NCBI GenBank assembly: GCA_030765455.1
Contig: JAVCCM010000103.1
Coordinates: 79,502-143,501 of the forward strand
DNA length: 64,000 bases
Direction of reading: 5' to 3'
DNA from: Candidatus Electryonea clarkiae
Lineage (GTDB): Bacteria > Electryoneota > Electryoneia > Electryoneales > Electryoneaceae
Below are positions 55,388-63,903 of the stretch, piece by piece (the first letter of the stretch is position 1; each line of letters begins with the position of its first letter). Both the position numbers and the translations under genes were made by a program. The notes beneath the pieces are model-generated. The model did not search any database. It saw only the letters and a list, made by a program, of their open reading frames with translations, and was not told where the DNA came from.

Positions 55388-56674
55388 ATGGCAGAAAAGT
55401 CATTTAATGCATTTGAAATGGCGCAAGCGCAATTTGACCAGATTGCGGACTTGCTTGATCTTGAAAATGGGACACGAAAATTCTTAAGAACTCCAATGCG
55501 AGAGTTTTCCTTTACTATTCCAGTTCACATGGACAATGGTGAAGTTGAAGTATTCCAGGGATTTCGTATTCAACACAATGATTCCCGCGGTCCTAGTAAA
55601 GGCGGAATTCGTTTTCATCCACAGGAAACGATTGACACTGTACGAGCCCTGTCAATGTGGATGTCCTGGAAATGCGCTGTTGTAGAAATCCCGCTTGGAG
55701 GCAGTAAAGGTGGTGTTATTTGCGATCCTCATAACTTAAGCGCTCGTGAGCAGGAACAAATCTGCCGGGGATGGGTAAGGGCGATGGTGAGAAATGTCGG
55801 ACCGGCGGCAGATGTGCCGGCTCCTGATGTGATGACCAACGCACAGCACATGTTGTGGATGCTTGATGAATATGAGTCAATTCAAGGCAGCAAAAATCCA
55901 GGCTTTATTACAGGAAAACCGGTAGGAATGGGAGGCTCACTCGGCAGGACTGAAGCTACAGGGTATGGAGTAATCTTTACTTTGCGCGAAGCATTGAAGG
56001 AGTTAGGATTAAGACCGGACAATACGCTGGCAAGTGTACAAGGATTTGGTAATGTAGCGATATATGCCATTCAATTGTACACTCAAATGGGCGGTAAGGT
56101 TATTTGTGTTTCATGCTGGGATCAAAAAGAGCAGGTATCCTATGCTTATCGCAAGGCAGATGGTATTGATCTTGATGAATTGAAAGGTATTACAGACCGT
56201 TTTGGTGGCATTGATAAAACTAAGGCTGCTTCACTCGGATATGATGTTTTACCCGGTGATGAATGGATAGAACAGGATGTAGATGTTTTAATTCCGGCAG
56301 CTCTGGAAAACCAGGTAAACGGCGAAACAATCAAGAAAGCCAGCAACAGGGTTAAAATCATCGCTGAAGGTGCCAACGGTCCAACTACTCCCGAAGCGGA
56401 TGAAATAATCAAGGACCGCGGTATTTTCGTCATCCCTGATTTCTTGGCTAATGCCGGTGGTGTTACATGCAGTTATTTCGAACAGGTTCAGAGTAACATG
56501 AACTATTTCTGGGAGAAGGATGAAGTCCTCGGAAAGCTTGATATAAAAATGACTGCCGCTTTTCAAGCAGTATTGGAAATGTCAAAGAAGAAAAAACTGT
56601 ACATGCGTGATGCAGCATACGTAATTGCGATCAACAGGGTGGCACAGGCCAGTAAAGATCGAGGCTGGGTGTAA
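55388..56674 (+). CDS. gdhA: Glutamate dehydrogenase (Glu/Leu/Phe/Val family)
   Basis: 428 aa, hexameric enzyme linking 2-oxoglutarate, ammonia and glutamate. Signatures are GFRIQHNDSRGPSKGGIRFH, the catalytic Lys in PLGGSKGGV, the Asp in PAPDVMTN and the Rossmann turn GFGNVA. ANAGGVTCSYFEQVQ lies near the C-terminus. The start at ATG 55388 has TTGGAG nine bases upstream; an in-frame upstream TTG at 55289 is rejected. Length and motif order match the bacterial/archaeal small GDH class. Cofactor choice (NAD or NADP) cannot be told here. Confidence 0.95.
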   Translation: MAEKSFNAFEMAQAQFDQIADLLDLENGTRKFLRTPMREFSFTIPVHMDNGEVEVFQGFRIQHNDSRGPSKGGIRFHPQETIDTVRALSMWMSWKCAVVEIPLGGSKGGVICDPHNLSAREQEQICRGWVRAMVRNVGPAADVPAPDVMTNAQHMLWMLDEYESIQGSKNPGFITGKPVGMGGSLGRTEATGYGVIFTLREALKELGLRPDNTLASVQGFGNVAIYAIQLYTQMGGKVICVSCWDQKEQVSYAYRKADGIDLDELKGITDRFGGIDKTKAASLGYDVLPGDEWIEQDVDVLIPAALENQVNGETIKKASNRVKIIAEGANGPTTPEADEIIKDRGIFVIPDFLANAGGVTCSYFEQVQSNMNYFWEKDEVLGKLDIKMTAAFQAVLEMSKKKKLYMRDAAYVIAINRVAQASKDRGWV

Positions 56675-56754
56675 GAATTAGAGATGTAAGTTCTCTGAAA
56701 AATTCTTTCAAAAAATGTAGCTGTATAGTCTGCTTTATAAGTTATAGATGTGAG

Positions 56755-56841
56755 TCATTCTGAACGAAGTGAAGAATCTTGATATTATTATATGTAGAAT
56801 TTGAATTAAGCATTTGAGATTCTTCACTTTGTTCAGAATGA
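56755..56841. repeat. 25-bp inverted repeat pair between gdh and the PPDK-N genes
   Basis: Left arm tcattctgaacgaagtgaag plus aatct (56755-56779) and right arm agattcttcactttgttcag plus aatga (56817-56841) are complementary except for one base, around a 37-base loop. It could terminate gdh transcription, but lacks a T-run. The arm sequence resembles a widespread dispersed bacterial repeat. Confidence 0.75.
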
Positions 56842-56885
56842 CAATAAACTATACAACTACCTAATGATGAGGCAAAATCAAGAAG

Positions 56886-58634
56886 ATGGACACCTCAAGT
56901 ACAGATAGAAATATTCCGGAATTCAAAAGAGATTTTTTTGAGTCCACCGATGATTTCACCACTATCGGCAACGGTGAGATCGGAGGAAAAGCTCAAGGGC
57001 TTGCGTTTATACAAGAGACGCTGAGTGAAGGAATCAATTTGAGTGAATTTCCGGATATAACTGTCAATATTCCCCGCCTGACTGTTGTTACCACAGAACT
57101 TTTTGATTCATTTCTCTCGAGAAATAAGCTGCATGATATTGCATTTTCCGATGAAACTGATGATCGAATCGCATCTGCTTTTCAAAAAGGTGATTTTCCC
57201 GCAGAGTTTATTGGCGACCTGATGGGGTTGATAAACAAGGTGAAAACCCCGTTAGCCATTCGCTCATCAAGCCTTCTTGAAGATGTTATGTATCGTCCGT
57301 TTGCAGGCGTTTATGCCACTAAGATGATCCCAAATAATCAGTTTGAACCCAGCAAACGATTCCAGAAACTGATCGAGGCGATCAAGTTTGTCTGGGCTTC
57401 TACTTTCTTCAAAGAAGCAAAATCGTACATAAATCTGACCAGCCAGAAAATCGAAAATGAAAAGATGGCGGTGATTATACAGGAAGTCGTTGGTCAGAGA
57501 TGGGGCGACACTTATTATCCCGACATTTCAGGCGTAGCGAAGTCTTTTAATTTCTATCCGACCGGTAAAGCAAAACCCGGGGACGGGGTAATCGATCTCG
57601 CGCTTGGATTAGGCAGAACAATTGTAGATGGTGGATTATCATGGACATATTCACCGGCTTATCCCAAGGCAAACCCGCCGTATGCAAACATTAATGAGTC
57701 CATGAAGAATTCACAGAAGGACTTTTGGGCTGTAAACATGGGATCCACACCAAGCTATGATCCTATAAGAGAAACAGAATATCTTATTCAGTCCGACTTG
57801 AAGGCAGCGGAGCAGGTTGGGACATTTAAATTCCTTGCTTCTACTTATAATGCAGCTTCGGATCGAATTACTCCAGGTATCGGAGTTGATGGTCCTCGTC
57901 TGATCAATTTCTCGCTAATCCTGGTTCACAAATATGTTCCCTTGAATGATCTTTTCTTGAAACTGATCAGGATTTGCGAAGAAAAAGTCGGTAAAGATGT
58001 TGAAATCGAATTTGCCGTAACGCTTGACGCCAAGGACGGTCTGCCGGCGCGAGTCGGTTTTTTGCAGGTAAGACCGATGGTTGTCAGTGACGAAAAAATC
58101 GATATTGAAGCTGAACAGATGAATGCTGATAATGTGATAATTGCATCTGACAGGGTGATGGGTAACGGTCAAGTTACGACTATCCGGGATATTGTATATG
58201 TTAAACCTGACACCTTCGAAGCGAAACATACTCTGGCGATTGTCAATGATCTGGAGAAATTTAATAGGGATATTGCAAGGGAAAATAGTCCATATCTGCT
58301 AATCGGATTTGGACGTTGGGGCAGCAGTGACCCATGGCTTGGAATTCCAGTCAACTGGAGCCAGGTTTCCAACGCGAAAGCAATTGTTGAAGCTACCTTG
58401 CCAAAGATGAACGTTGATTTGAGTCAAGGATATCATTTCTTTCATAACCTTTCAAGTTTTGAAGTCAGCTATTTCTCTGTTCAGCATACCGGGAACTATC
58501 AGATCGATTGGGAATGGCTCAATTCACAAAAAATTATTCATGAAACCGAACACGTTCGTCATATCAGGCTTCCTGAACCATTGACCGTTATGGTCGATGG
58601 GCGTTCCGGAAAAGGAATTATTTATCATGCCTAA
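56886..58634 (+). CDS. PPDK-N / PEP-synthase-type ATP-grasp protein lacking phosphohistidine and PEP domains
   Basis: 582 aa. A PPDK-N (pyruvate-phosphate-dikinase, ATP/pyruvate-binding) fold is indicated by GEIGGKAQGLAFIQETL near the N-terminus, LAIRSSSLLEDVMYRPFAGV (R126 in the RSSS loop), MAVIIQEVVGQRWGDTYYP and DVEIEFAVTLD...GFLQVRPM. Beyond about residue 420 comes a second region with LLIGFGRWGSSDPWLGIPVN and GYHFFHNLSSFEV, also found in the next gene's product. The GGxTSHAA swivelling His domain and PEP barrel of true PEP synthase are absent. Its end overlaps the next gene by 8 bp. Enzymatic role unknown. Confidence 0.83.
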   Translation: MDTSSTDRNIPEFKRDFFESTDDFTTIGNGEIGGKAQGLAFIQETLSEGINLSEFPDITVNIPRLTVVTTELFDSFLSRNKLHDIAFSDETDDRIASAFQKGDFPAEFIGDLMGLINKVKTPLAIRSSSLLEDVMYRPFAGVYATKMIPNNQFEPSKRFQKLIEAIKFVWASTFFKEAKSYINLTSQKIENEKMAVIIQEVVGQRWGDTYYPDISGVAKSFNFYPTGKAKPGDGVIDLALGLGRTIVDGGLSWTYSPAYPKANPPYANINESMKNSQKDFWAVNMGSTPSYDPIRETEYLIQSDLKAAEQVGTFKFLASTYNAASDRITPGIGVDGPRLINFSLILVHKYVPLNDLFLKLIRICEEKVGKDVEIEFAVTLDAKDGLPARVGFLQVRPMVVSDEKIDIEAEQMNADNVIIASDRVMGNGQVTTIRDIVYVKPDTFEAKHTLAIVNDLEKFNRDIARENSPYLLIGFGRWGSSDPWLGIPVNWSQVSNAKAIVEATLPKMNVDLSQGYHFFHNLSSFEVSYFSVQHTGNYQIDWEWLNSQKIIHETEHVRHIRLPEPLTVMVDGRSGKGIIYHA

Positions 58635-61600
58635 GCAGAAACGAAAAGTTGACAGCTTAATCGACGCGTTGCAGGAGCGTGCCAAAGAACTGAACTGCCT
58701 TTACCAGGTTGAGGAAATACTTATCAATTCCGACATTTCTATTGATGAAGTGTTCGAAGGAATAATTAAGGCAATACCCACCGGATACCAATATCCCGAT
58801 ATTTGCCAGGCGAAGATCACATTTGAAGGAAATGAGTATCAACCGGCTGGATTTTCCGAAACGTCATGGGCGCAGTTTGCTGATATTAAAATGCATGATA
58901 ATACTGTCGGTCTGATTGGCGTTTATTATACCAAAGAGATGCCTACTGGAGATAAAGGTCCATTTCTGAAAGAGGAAGCAAAGCTAATACAAACAATCGC
59001 TGACCGGATCGGTCATTATATCCTGCATCAGCATCTCAAGGATGTAGTTGAGAACGGGGAAACAGCGAAACAGGATATCTCAACGAAAAGATTGGGCGAT
59101 TGGAAAGTAGCCGTAGATCTTCTACACAGTACAGATCTTGACCTGTTCAGGCGAATATCCCGTCACATGATGAATTATCTATGTTGGAACGGGGTTCAGG
59201 AAGCTGAAGAGATTTTGCAACAACTTGGACAAAACACGGATACTTCACAGCATACCAAGGAGGATGGTGGTAATCGACCAAGTCAGAAGAGAGCTATGGA
59301 CAACACCTCTGAATTGGGATTCAAAATCTTTGATATTGCCAGCAAGCATATACCGGATGATGAAATTCTTGAATGCATTCAAAGATGGATGCTTGAGGAT
59401 AAACTTAATTTCCTGATTCGAACCGTAATAAACCTGGATAGTACACTTCCTGATATCAGCGACGCATTGCGCCGGTTCGCCCATTTATCAAAGAAAGAGA
59501 TGGAACTATCGGATTCAAATGAAAAGGGAGTAAAAGTAGCATTGGTCAGAAGATTAATCTCTGATCAACTTGATTTTATTAAAATTGCAAAAGATTATAT
59601 CAAGATTCATGATTTCTATAATTTATTCCCGCAATTAATTTATCCGCCTAACAGTCATGGACTTCTTGGCGGGAAAAGTGCAGGATTGTTTCTTGCCTCA
59701 AGAATATTAAAAATTGACGATGATCCATCTCCAAATTTACGAGATATTAAGATTCCGAAAACATGGCATGTCACTTCAGATGGATTGCATACATTTCTTC
59801 ATCACAACAATCTTCAAGACGTAACAGAGCAGAAGTACAAGGAAATAGGAATTGTCAGGCAGGAATATCCACATGTCGTGCAACTATTTAAAAATTCATA
59901 TTTTACGCAGGAGATAATCCAGGGATTATCGATGGCGCTTGATGATTTCGGCGAGGTACCCCTGATTGTGCGTAGTTCGAGCTTGCTTGAGGATCGCCTT
60001 GGATCAGCATTTTCCGGAAAATATACCAGTCTCTTTCTTGCCAATCAAGGAAGCAAGCACGAACGAGTTGAAGCATTATGTGATGCTATTGCTGAGGTTT
60101 ATGCATCTACATTTGGTCCTGATCCAATCGAATACCGTGCTGAAAGAGACTTGATAGATTTTCATGAACAAATGGCAATCATGATCCAGGAAGTTGTTGG
60201 CAAAACAGTTGGCAATTATTTCTTTCCGGCATTTGCAGGGGTTGTTTTCAGTAATAACGAATTTCGCTGGTCTTCCCGCATTAAACGTGAAGATGGATTA
60301 ATTCGCCTTGTCGCCGGTTTGGGTACACGTGCAGTTGATCGCTTGAGCGATGATTATGCTATTTTGATTGCTCCGGGCAAACCAGATTTACGTGTTAATA
60401 CTACAGCAGACGAAGCCATTCGATATGCTCCTCATATGATGGATGTTATAAATCTTGAAACCAATACTTTTGATACAATCGAGATAAACCAACTGTTAAG
60501 GGAATTCGGTGATGAGTTACCATATATCGACCAAATGGTATCCGTCGTTGACGGAGATATGCTTCGATTGAAATCACGTTTAAATATTGATTTTGAAAAT
60601 GATGAATTAGTCGTAAATTTCGAAGGTCTTATTTCCAAAACCTCATTTACTGCACAAGTAAAAGAAATAATTGATGTATTACAGAAAGCTATGGGCGTTC
60701 CGGTAGATATTGAGTTTGCATCTGATGGCAAACATTTTTATCTCCTTCAGTGCAGACCGCAAGGTCACTCCAGCGATGTTGTCGCGATGCCGATACCAAA
60801 AGATATTCCTGAAAATGCCATTGTCTTCAATGCGAATCGTTATGTCTCTAATGGCAGGGTTCCTGATATCACCAATATTGTTTATGTTGATCCTCAAAAA
60901 TATAGTGAAATTGACAGCGCTGAAGGGATGATGGAAATTGGACGAGCGGTTGGGAAATTGAACAAACAACTTCCAAAACGCCAATTCATCCTTTTAGGTC
61001 CAGGCAGGTGGGGCAGCAGGGGTGATATCAAACTTGGAGTAGATGTCACCTACTCTGACATAAGCAATACGGCGATGCTGATCGAGATTGCAAGGAAAAG
61101 AGGGAATTATGTGCCCGATCTTTCTTTTGGGACACATTTTTTTCAAGACCTGGTTGAGTCTTCAATCAGGTATCTGCCTCTCTATCCTGACGATGACGAT
61201 ATTATTTTCAACGAATTCTTCCTCACTCACTCAAAGAATCTGCTCCCTGACATTTTGCCAAAATATGCCCATTTATCTGATGTTCTTCGTGTAATTGATG
61301 TACCGGGAAATACCAGCGGAAAAATTCTGAAAGTATTTATGAATGCAGATCTTGATGAAGCGGTAGGTATTCTTACTCTGCCTACCGGGACATCGGAAAC
61401 GTTTACAACGGATCAAGGGCTTGTGCAAGAAAGCGATACCGGCGATCATTGGCGCTGGCGCTCAAGGATGAGTGAGGTTATTGCAAAACAATTAGGTGTA
61501 AAAGATTACGGAGTTGTAGCGTTCTATATATTTGGAAGCACAAAAAACGGTACGGCTGGAGCAGGTAGTGATATTGATATACTCCTCCATTTTAATGGTT

Positions 61601-61806
61601 CAAAGGAGCAGCGGAAGGATCTTTTAAACTGGTTGGAGGGCTGGAGTATTTGCCTGGATGAAATCAATTATCTTCGTACCGGGTATAGGTCCGGTGCTTT
61701 ATTAGATGTACATCTTGTTACGGATGAAGATATTACTAACCGGAGTAGTTATGCTGTAAAAATTGGCGCAATCACCGATGCCGCCAAACAACTTCCAATG
61801 AAATAA
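58627..61806 (+). CDS. GAF-like / PPDK-N ATP-grasp / nucleotidyltransferase fusion protein
   Basis: 1059 aa. Residues 1-140 resemble the GAF-like sensor of some histidine kinases (ERAKELNCLYQVEEIL, QYPDICQAKITFEG, GPFLKEEAKLIQTIADRIG). A helical stretch follows, then a PPDK-N domain (about 345-730: GLLGGKSAGLFLASRIL, PLIVRSSSLLEDRLGSAFSG with R449, MIQEVVGKTVGNYFFP, VPVDIEFA...FYLLQCRPQG). The 'LLGPGRWGSRGD' region (about 789) is shared with the upstream protein. The C-terminus is a minimal nucleotidyltransferase: IFGSTKNGTAGAGSDIDILL, with D982, D984 and a third acid D1027. ATG 58627 is chosen over 58597. No phosphohistidine domain is seen. Confidence 0.85.
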   Translation: MPKQKRKVDSLIDALQERAKELNCLYQVEEILINSDISIDEVFEGIIKAIPTGYQYPDICQAKITFEGNEYQPAGFSETSWAQFADIKMHDNTVGLIGVYYTKEMPTGDKGPFLKEEAKLIQTIADRIGHYILHQHLKDVVENGETAKQDISTKRLGDWKVAVDLLHSTDLDLFRRISRHMMNYLCWNGVQEAEEILQQLGQNTDTSQHTKEDGGNRPSQKRAMDNTSELGFKIFDIASKHIPDDEILECIQRWMLEDKLNFLIRTVINLDSTLPDISDALRRFAHLSKKEMELSDSNEKGVKVALVRRLISDQLDFIKIAKDYIKIHDFYNLFPQLIYPPNSHGLLGGKSAGLFLASRILKIDDDPSPNLRDIKIPKTWHVTSDGLHTFLHHNNLQDVTEQKYKEIGIVRQEYPHVVQLFKNSYFTQEIIQGLSMALDDFGEVPLIVRSSSLLEDRLGSAFSGKYTSLFLANQGSKHERVEALCDAIAEVYASTFGPDPIEYRAERDLIDFHEQMAIMIQEVVGKTVGNYFFPAFAGVVFSNNEFRWSSRIKREDGLIRLVAGLGTRAVDRLSDDYAILIAPGKPDLRVNTTADEAIRYAPHMMDVINLETNTFDTIEINQLLREFGDELPYIDQMVSVVDGDMLRLKSRLNIDFENDELVVNFEGLISKTSFTAQVKEIIDVLQKAMGVPVDIEFASDGKHFYLLQCRPQGHSSDVVAMPIPKDIPENAIVFNANRYVSNGRVPDITNIVYVDPQKYSEIDSAEGMMEIGRAVGKLNKQLPKRQFILLGPGRWGSRGDIKLGVDVTYSDISNTAMLIEIARKRGNYVPDLSFGTHFFQDLVESSIRYLPLYPDDDDIIFNEFFLTHSKNLLPDILPKYAHLSDVLRVIDVPGNTSGKILKVFMNADLDEAVGILTLPTGTSETFTTDQGLVQESDTGDHWRWRSRMSEVIAKQLGVKDYGVVAFYIFGSTKNGTAGAGSDIDILLHFNGSKEQRKDLLNWLEGWSICLDEINYLRTGYRSGALLDVHLVTDEDITNRSSYAVKIGAITDAAKQLPMK

Positions 61807-62202
61807 ATATTTGATATAGGGGAAGATTCATTTCGTTGAAATTGATATCAGTTGGACATTGTAGCTTTCTTCCGTCTAATATTCCAGTTCTTGAAAGTAT
61901 AGCGTCATTTTATCTCAATAGTCTGGATATTCCATGTGTTAATGATAGAGTAAAATTATCAGAAACTCAGAGTCAATTAGCCACAAAAAACAACAAACCG
62001 CAAAGAACACAAAGTATGCGCTAAGGTTACAAAGAGAGTCTCTGTGCTCTTTGCGAATTCTTTGAGTACTTAGCGGTTTTTCTTTTAATGCTGACCCAGA
62101 GAACGTTCAAAATACGTATTATTTATTAACGAGGCAAAGCTTTCAAGAAATGGTATATTAGTTAAAATGCCTTTCAACGAAAGGGATATACTTAGATATT
62201 AC
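61807..62202. repeat. Intergenic region with inverted 'cacaaag' repeat (about 61978-62086)
   Basis: A short open frame at 61836-62024 shows no family and runs into the repeat, so it is not called. The repeat begins aaaccgcaaagaacacaaag (61995) and ends gagtacttagcggtttttc; the two ends are imperfect complements, giving a MITE-like or hairpin structure. Related pieces occur at 4979-5012, 11601-11640 and 15650-15716. Confidence 0.6.
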
Positions 62203-63067
62203 TTAAAGTAATTCACGAGACGCTGAATCGAGATCTCCAATATCAAAACGTACCAACGCCAATTCCTCACCATCATGAGCAGCAGAGAAAAGTTTTGTCC
62301 GACCGATTTGATCCTGCCAGGAACCTGTTAACCTTGCGGATTCATGAATGTGCCCATGCAATGAGAGAAGAGGTTGCTTTTCCTCGATAAACCGTTTAAT
62401 AGCGATACTGCCAACATTTACATCGAGTGGGGCATGGATCGATCGTTTTTCCATCCAATGCAGCCCTGTCCAGATTCGTTTTATATGGAGGAGAATGAAA
62501 AAGAAAAATCGCCTGTTCAAGGTTATCATCTCCTGCTAATTGTTTTAAGTCTTCCTGGATAGTAGAATATTTTTTGGAGTGATCGGAAACTGAAATTGTT
62601 CTCATTCCTTCCTCAGGTGAGACACAGCCCGGATCAACATATCTCGACACATCATATTTTTCCCAGTCTTTCAACTGAAACGGAGTGGGTGGAACGAAAG
62701 AGTAACCATAAATTGGATATCCTTTTATGATGACCTTTTTATCGTGTACATATTCCCAAACTCCTTCTGCTTCCACACTCAGCATCGCATCTTCCTCAAG
62801 CCTGCCGTCGTCATTACCGAGAATGATCAGGATTTTTGGAAAGTCAGCACCAATCCGGTCTTTTAAATTTTTAAATTCATGAGCCAGGAATCCGGTTATA
62901 AAATCCTTATGCTTTCTATCCGGGGAAGTGATTTTTGAGAAACCGTGAGGTAAAATATCGCCGCCAATAAATACTATCTCAGGCTTATCAATAGAAATTA
63001 TATCAAATAGCTTCCGGTAACGTTCTATTCGACCATGGAGGTCGGATACAAAAAAACACTCGTTCAA
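62203..63067 (-). pseudogene. Metallophosphoesterase split by a +1 frameshift
   Basis: The 5' part (62396-63067) starts MNECFFVSDLHGRIERYRK and has GGDILPHG, LILGNDDG and FLFHSPPYKTNLDR, the metal-ligand motifs of calcineurin-like phosphoesterases. It then runs into a stop after DGKTIDPCPTR. The neighbouring frame continues the family exactly (HAPLDVNVGSIAIKRF, LHGHIHESARLTGSW, the last giving GHxH) to a stop at 62203. One extra base between about 62433 and 62450 (in AAAAA or GATCC) explains the switch. The restored protein is about 288 aa. A sequencing error is possible, since one candidate site is a homopolymer. Confidence 0.82.
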
Positions 63068-63202
63068 TCTTTTAACCTTTTATCATATTTGACGAGGATT
63101 GTATATTTTGACAAGAATTTTCAAATAAACTCGTCGCAGGTGAAGTTATCCTTCTCATCCTTAGTATCCTTGTAACCTGTGAATTGCATTTAAGCATACA
63201 GG

Positions 63203-63799
63203 CTATTTCTTATCGTTATGCTTTTCAAGAATAACCCTGATTGCTTTAAGTTCATCGATGATTCTCTCCTGCGGATTCCTGGTGTCAGATGAATCTATTT
63301 CACTCTTCTCAGCCATTTGGGGCGATGAAAACTTTCTTATTCGATTAAATATTTCATCGCGAATTACTTCTGTCTCCTTTATACCAACCATCACCATCTC
63401 TGCCTTGGTTTGTCCACTGGCTCCAGCGGTCTGCACCTTCACCTGCCCTATACCAAAAGAACGTTCAAATGGTCCCTGGGTTATATCGATATTTGTTACT
63501 TTTACGTATGGAATAGTCACACGCTTGCGCCATAACACGCCACTTTTTAAGTGAATCGAATCATTTCCGATACTGTACTCGAGCCTTTTCAGGAAAAGCG
63601 GAATCCAGATTAAAAAGACAAAAGCTGTAATTGCACAACCGGCGAAACAAATCCACATAATTATACTATCTTTAATGTCCGTAATAAGTATCGCCCCAAT
63701 CAGCAATCCGATTAATACCGGAATTGATGACAAGAACCATACCAGCATCCACAGGGAAAGAGTTTGCTTTTCTGGCTTTAAAATGATTTCATCTGACAT
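63203..63799 (-). CDS. Membrane protein with bacterial PH domain (YdbS/bPH2-like)
   Basis: 198 aa. Two membrane helices (LSLWMLVWFLSSIPVLIGLL, IIMWICFAGCAITAFVFLIW) precede a bPH2 domain (about 85-160: RLEYSIGNDSIHLKSG, RRVTIPYVKVTNIDI-like text, QGPFERSFGIGQVKVQTAG). A polar, helical tail (ERIIDELKAIRVILEKH) may form a coiled coil. ATG 63799 is preferred because AAGGAA precedes it, over the upstream in-frame ATG at 63826. The usual YdbT partner is not adjacent. Confidence 0.85.
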   Translation of the reverse strand: MSDEIILKPEKQTLSLWMLVWFLSSIPVLIGLLIGAILITDIKDSIIMWICFAGCAITAFVFLIWIPLFLKRLEYSIGNDSIHLKSGVLWRKRVTIPYVKVTNIDITQGPFERSFGIGQVKVQTAGASGQTKAEMVMVGIKETEVIRDEIFNRIRKFSSPQMAEKSEIDSSDTRNPQERIIDELKAIRVILEKHNDKK

Positions 63800-63903
63800 C
63801 TTTGATTTCCTTGACATTAAAATCATAAATAGAAGTTTGTGTAAATCGCATTTTGCTCGATGCTCAATGTAACTGAGTCTGGCTCATTTCAGTTGAGATT
63901 ACC

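Noticed and set aside
56886..61806. Ordinary PEP synthase or pyruvate phosphate dikinase
   Set aside because: No GGxTSHAA phosphohistidine motif and no PEP/pyruvate barrel motif can be found in either protein.
61836..62024. 62-aa open frame after the PPDK-N/nucleotidyltransferase gene
   Set aside because: The second half is repeat DNA, there is no ribosome binding site of note, and the composition is not protein-like.
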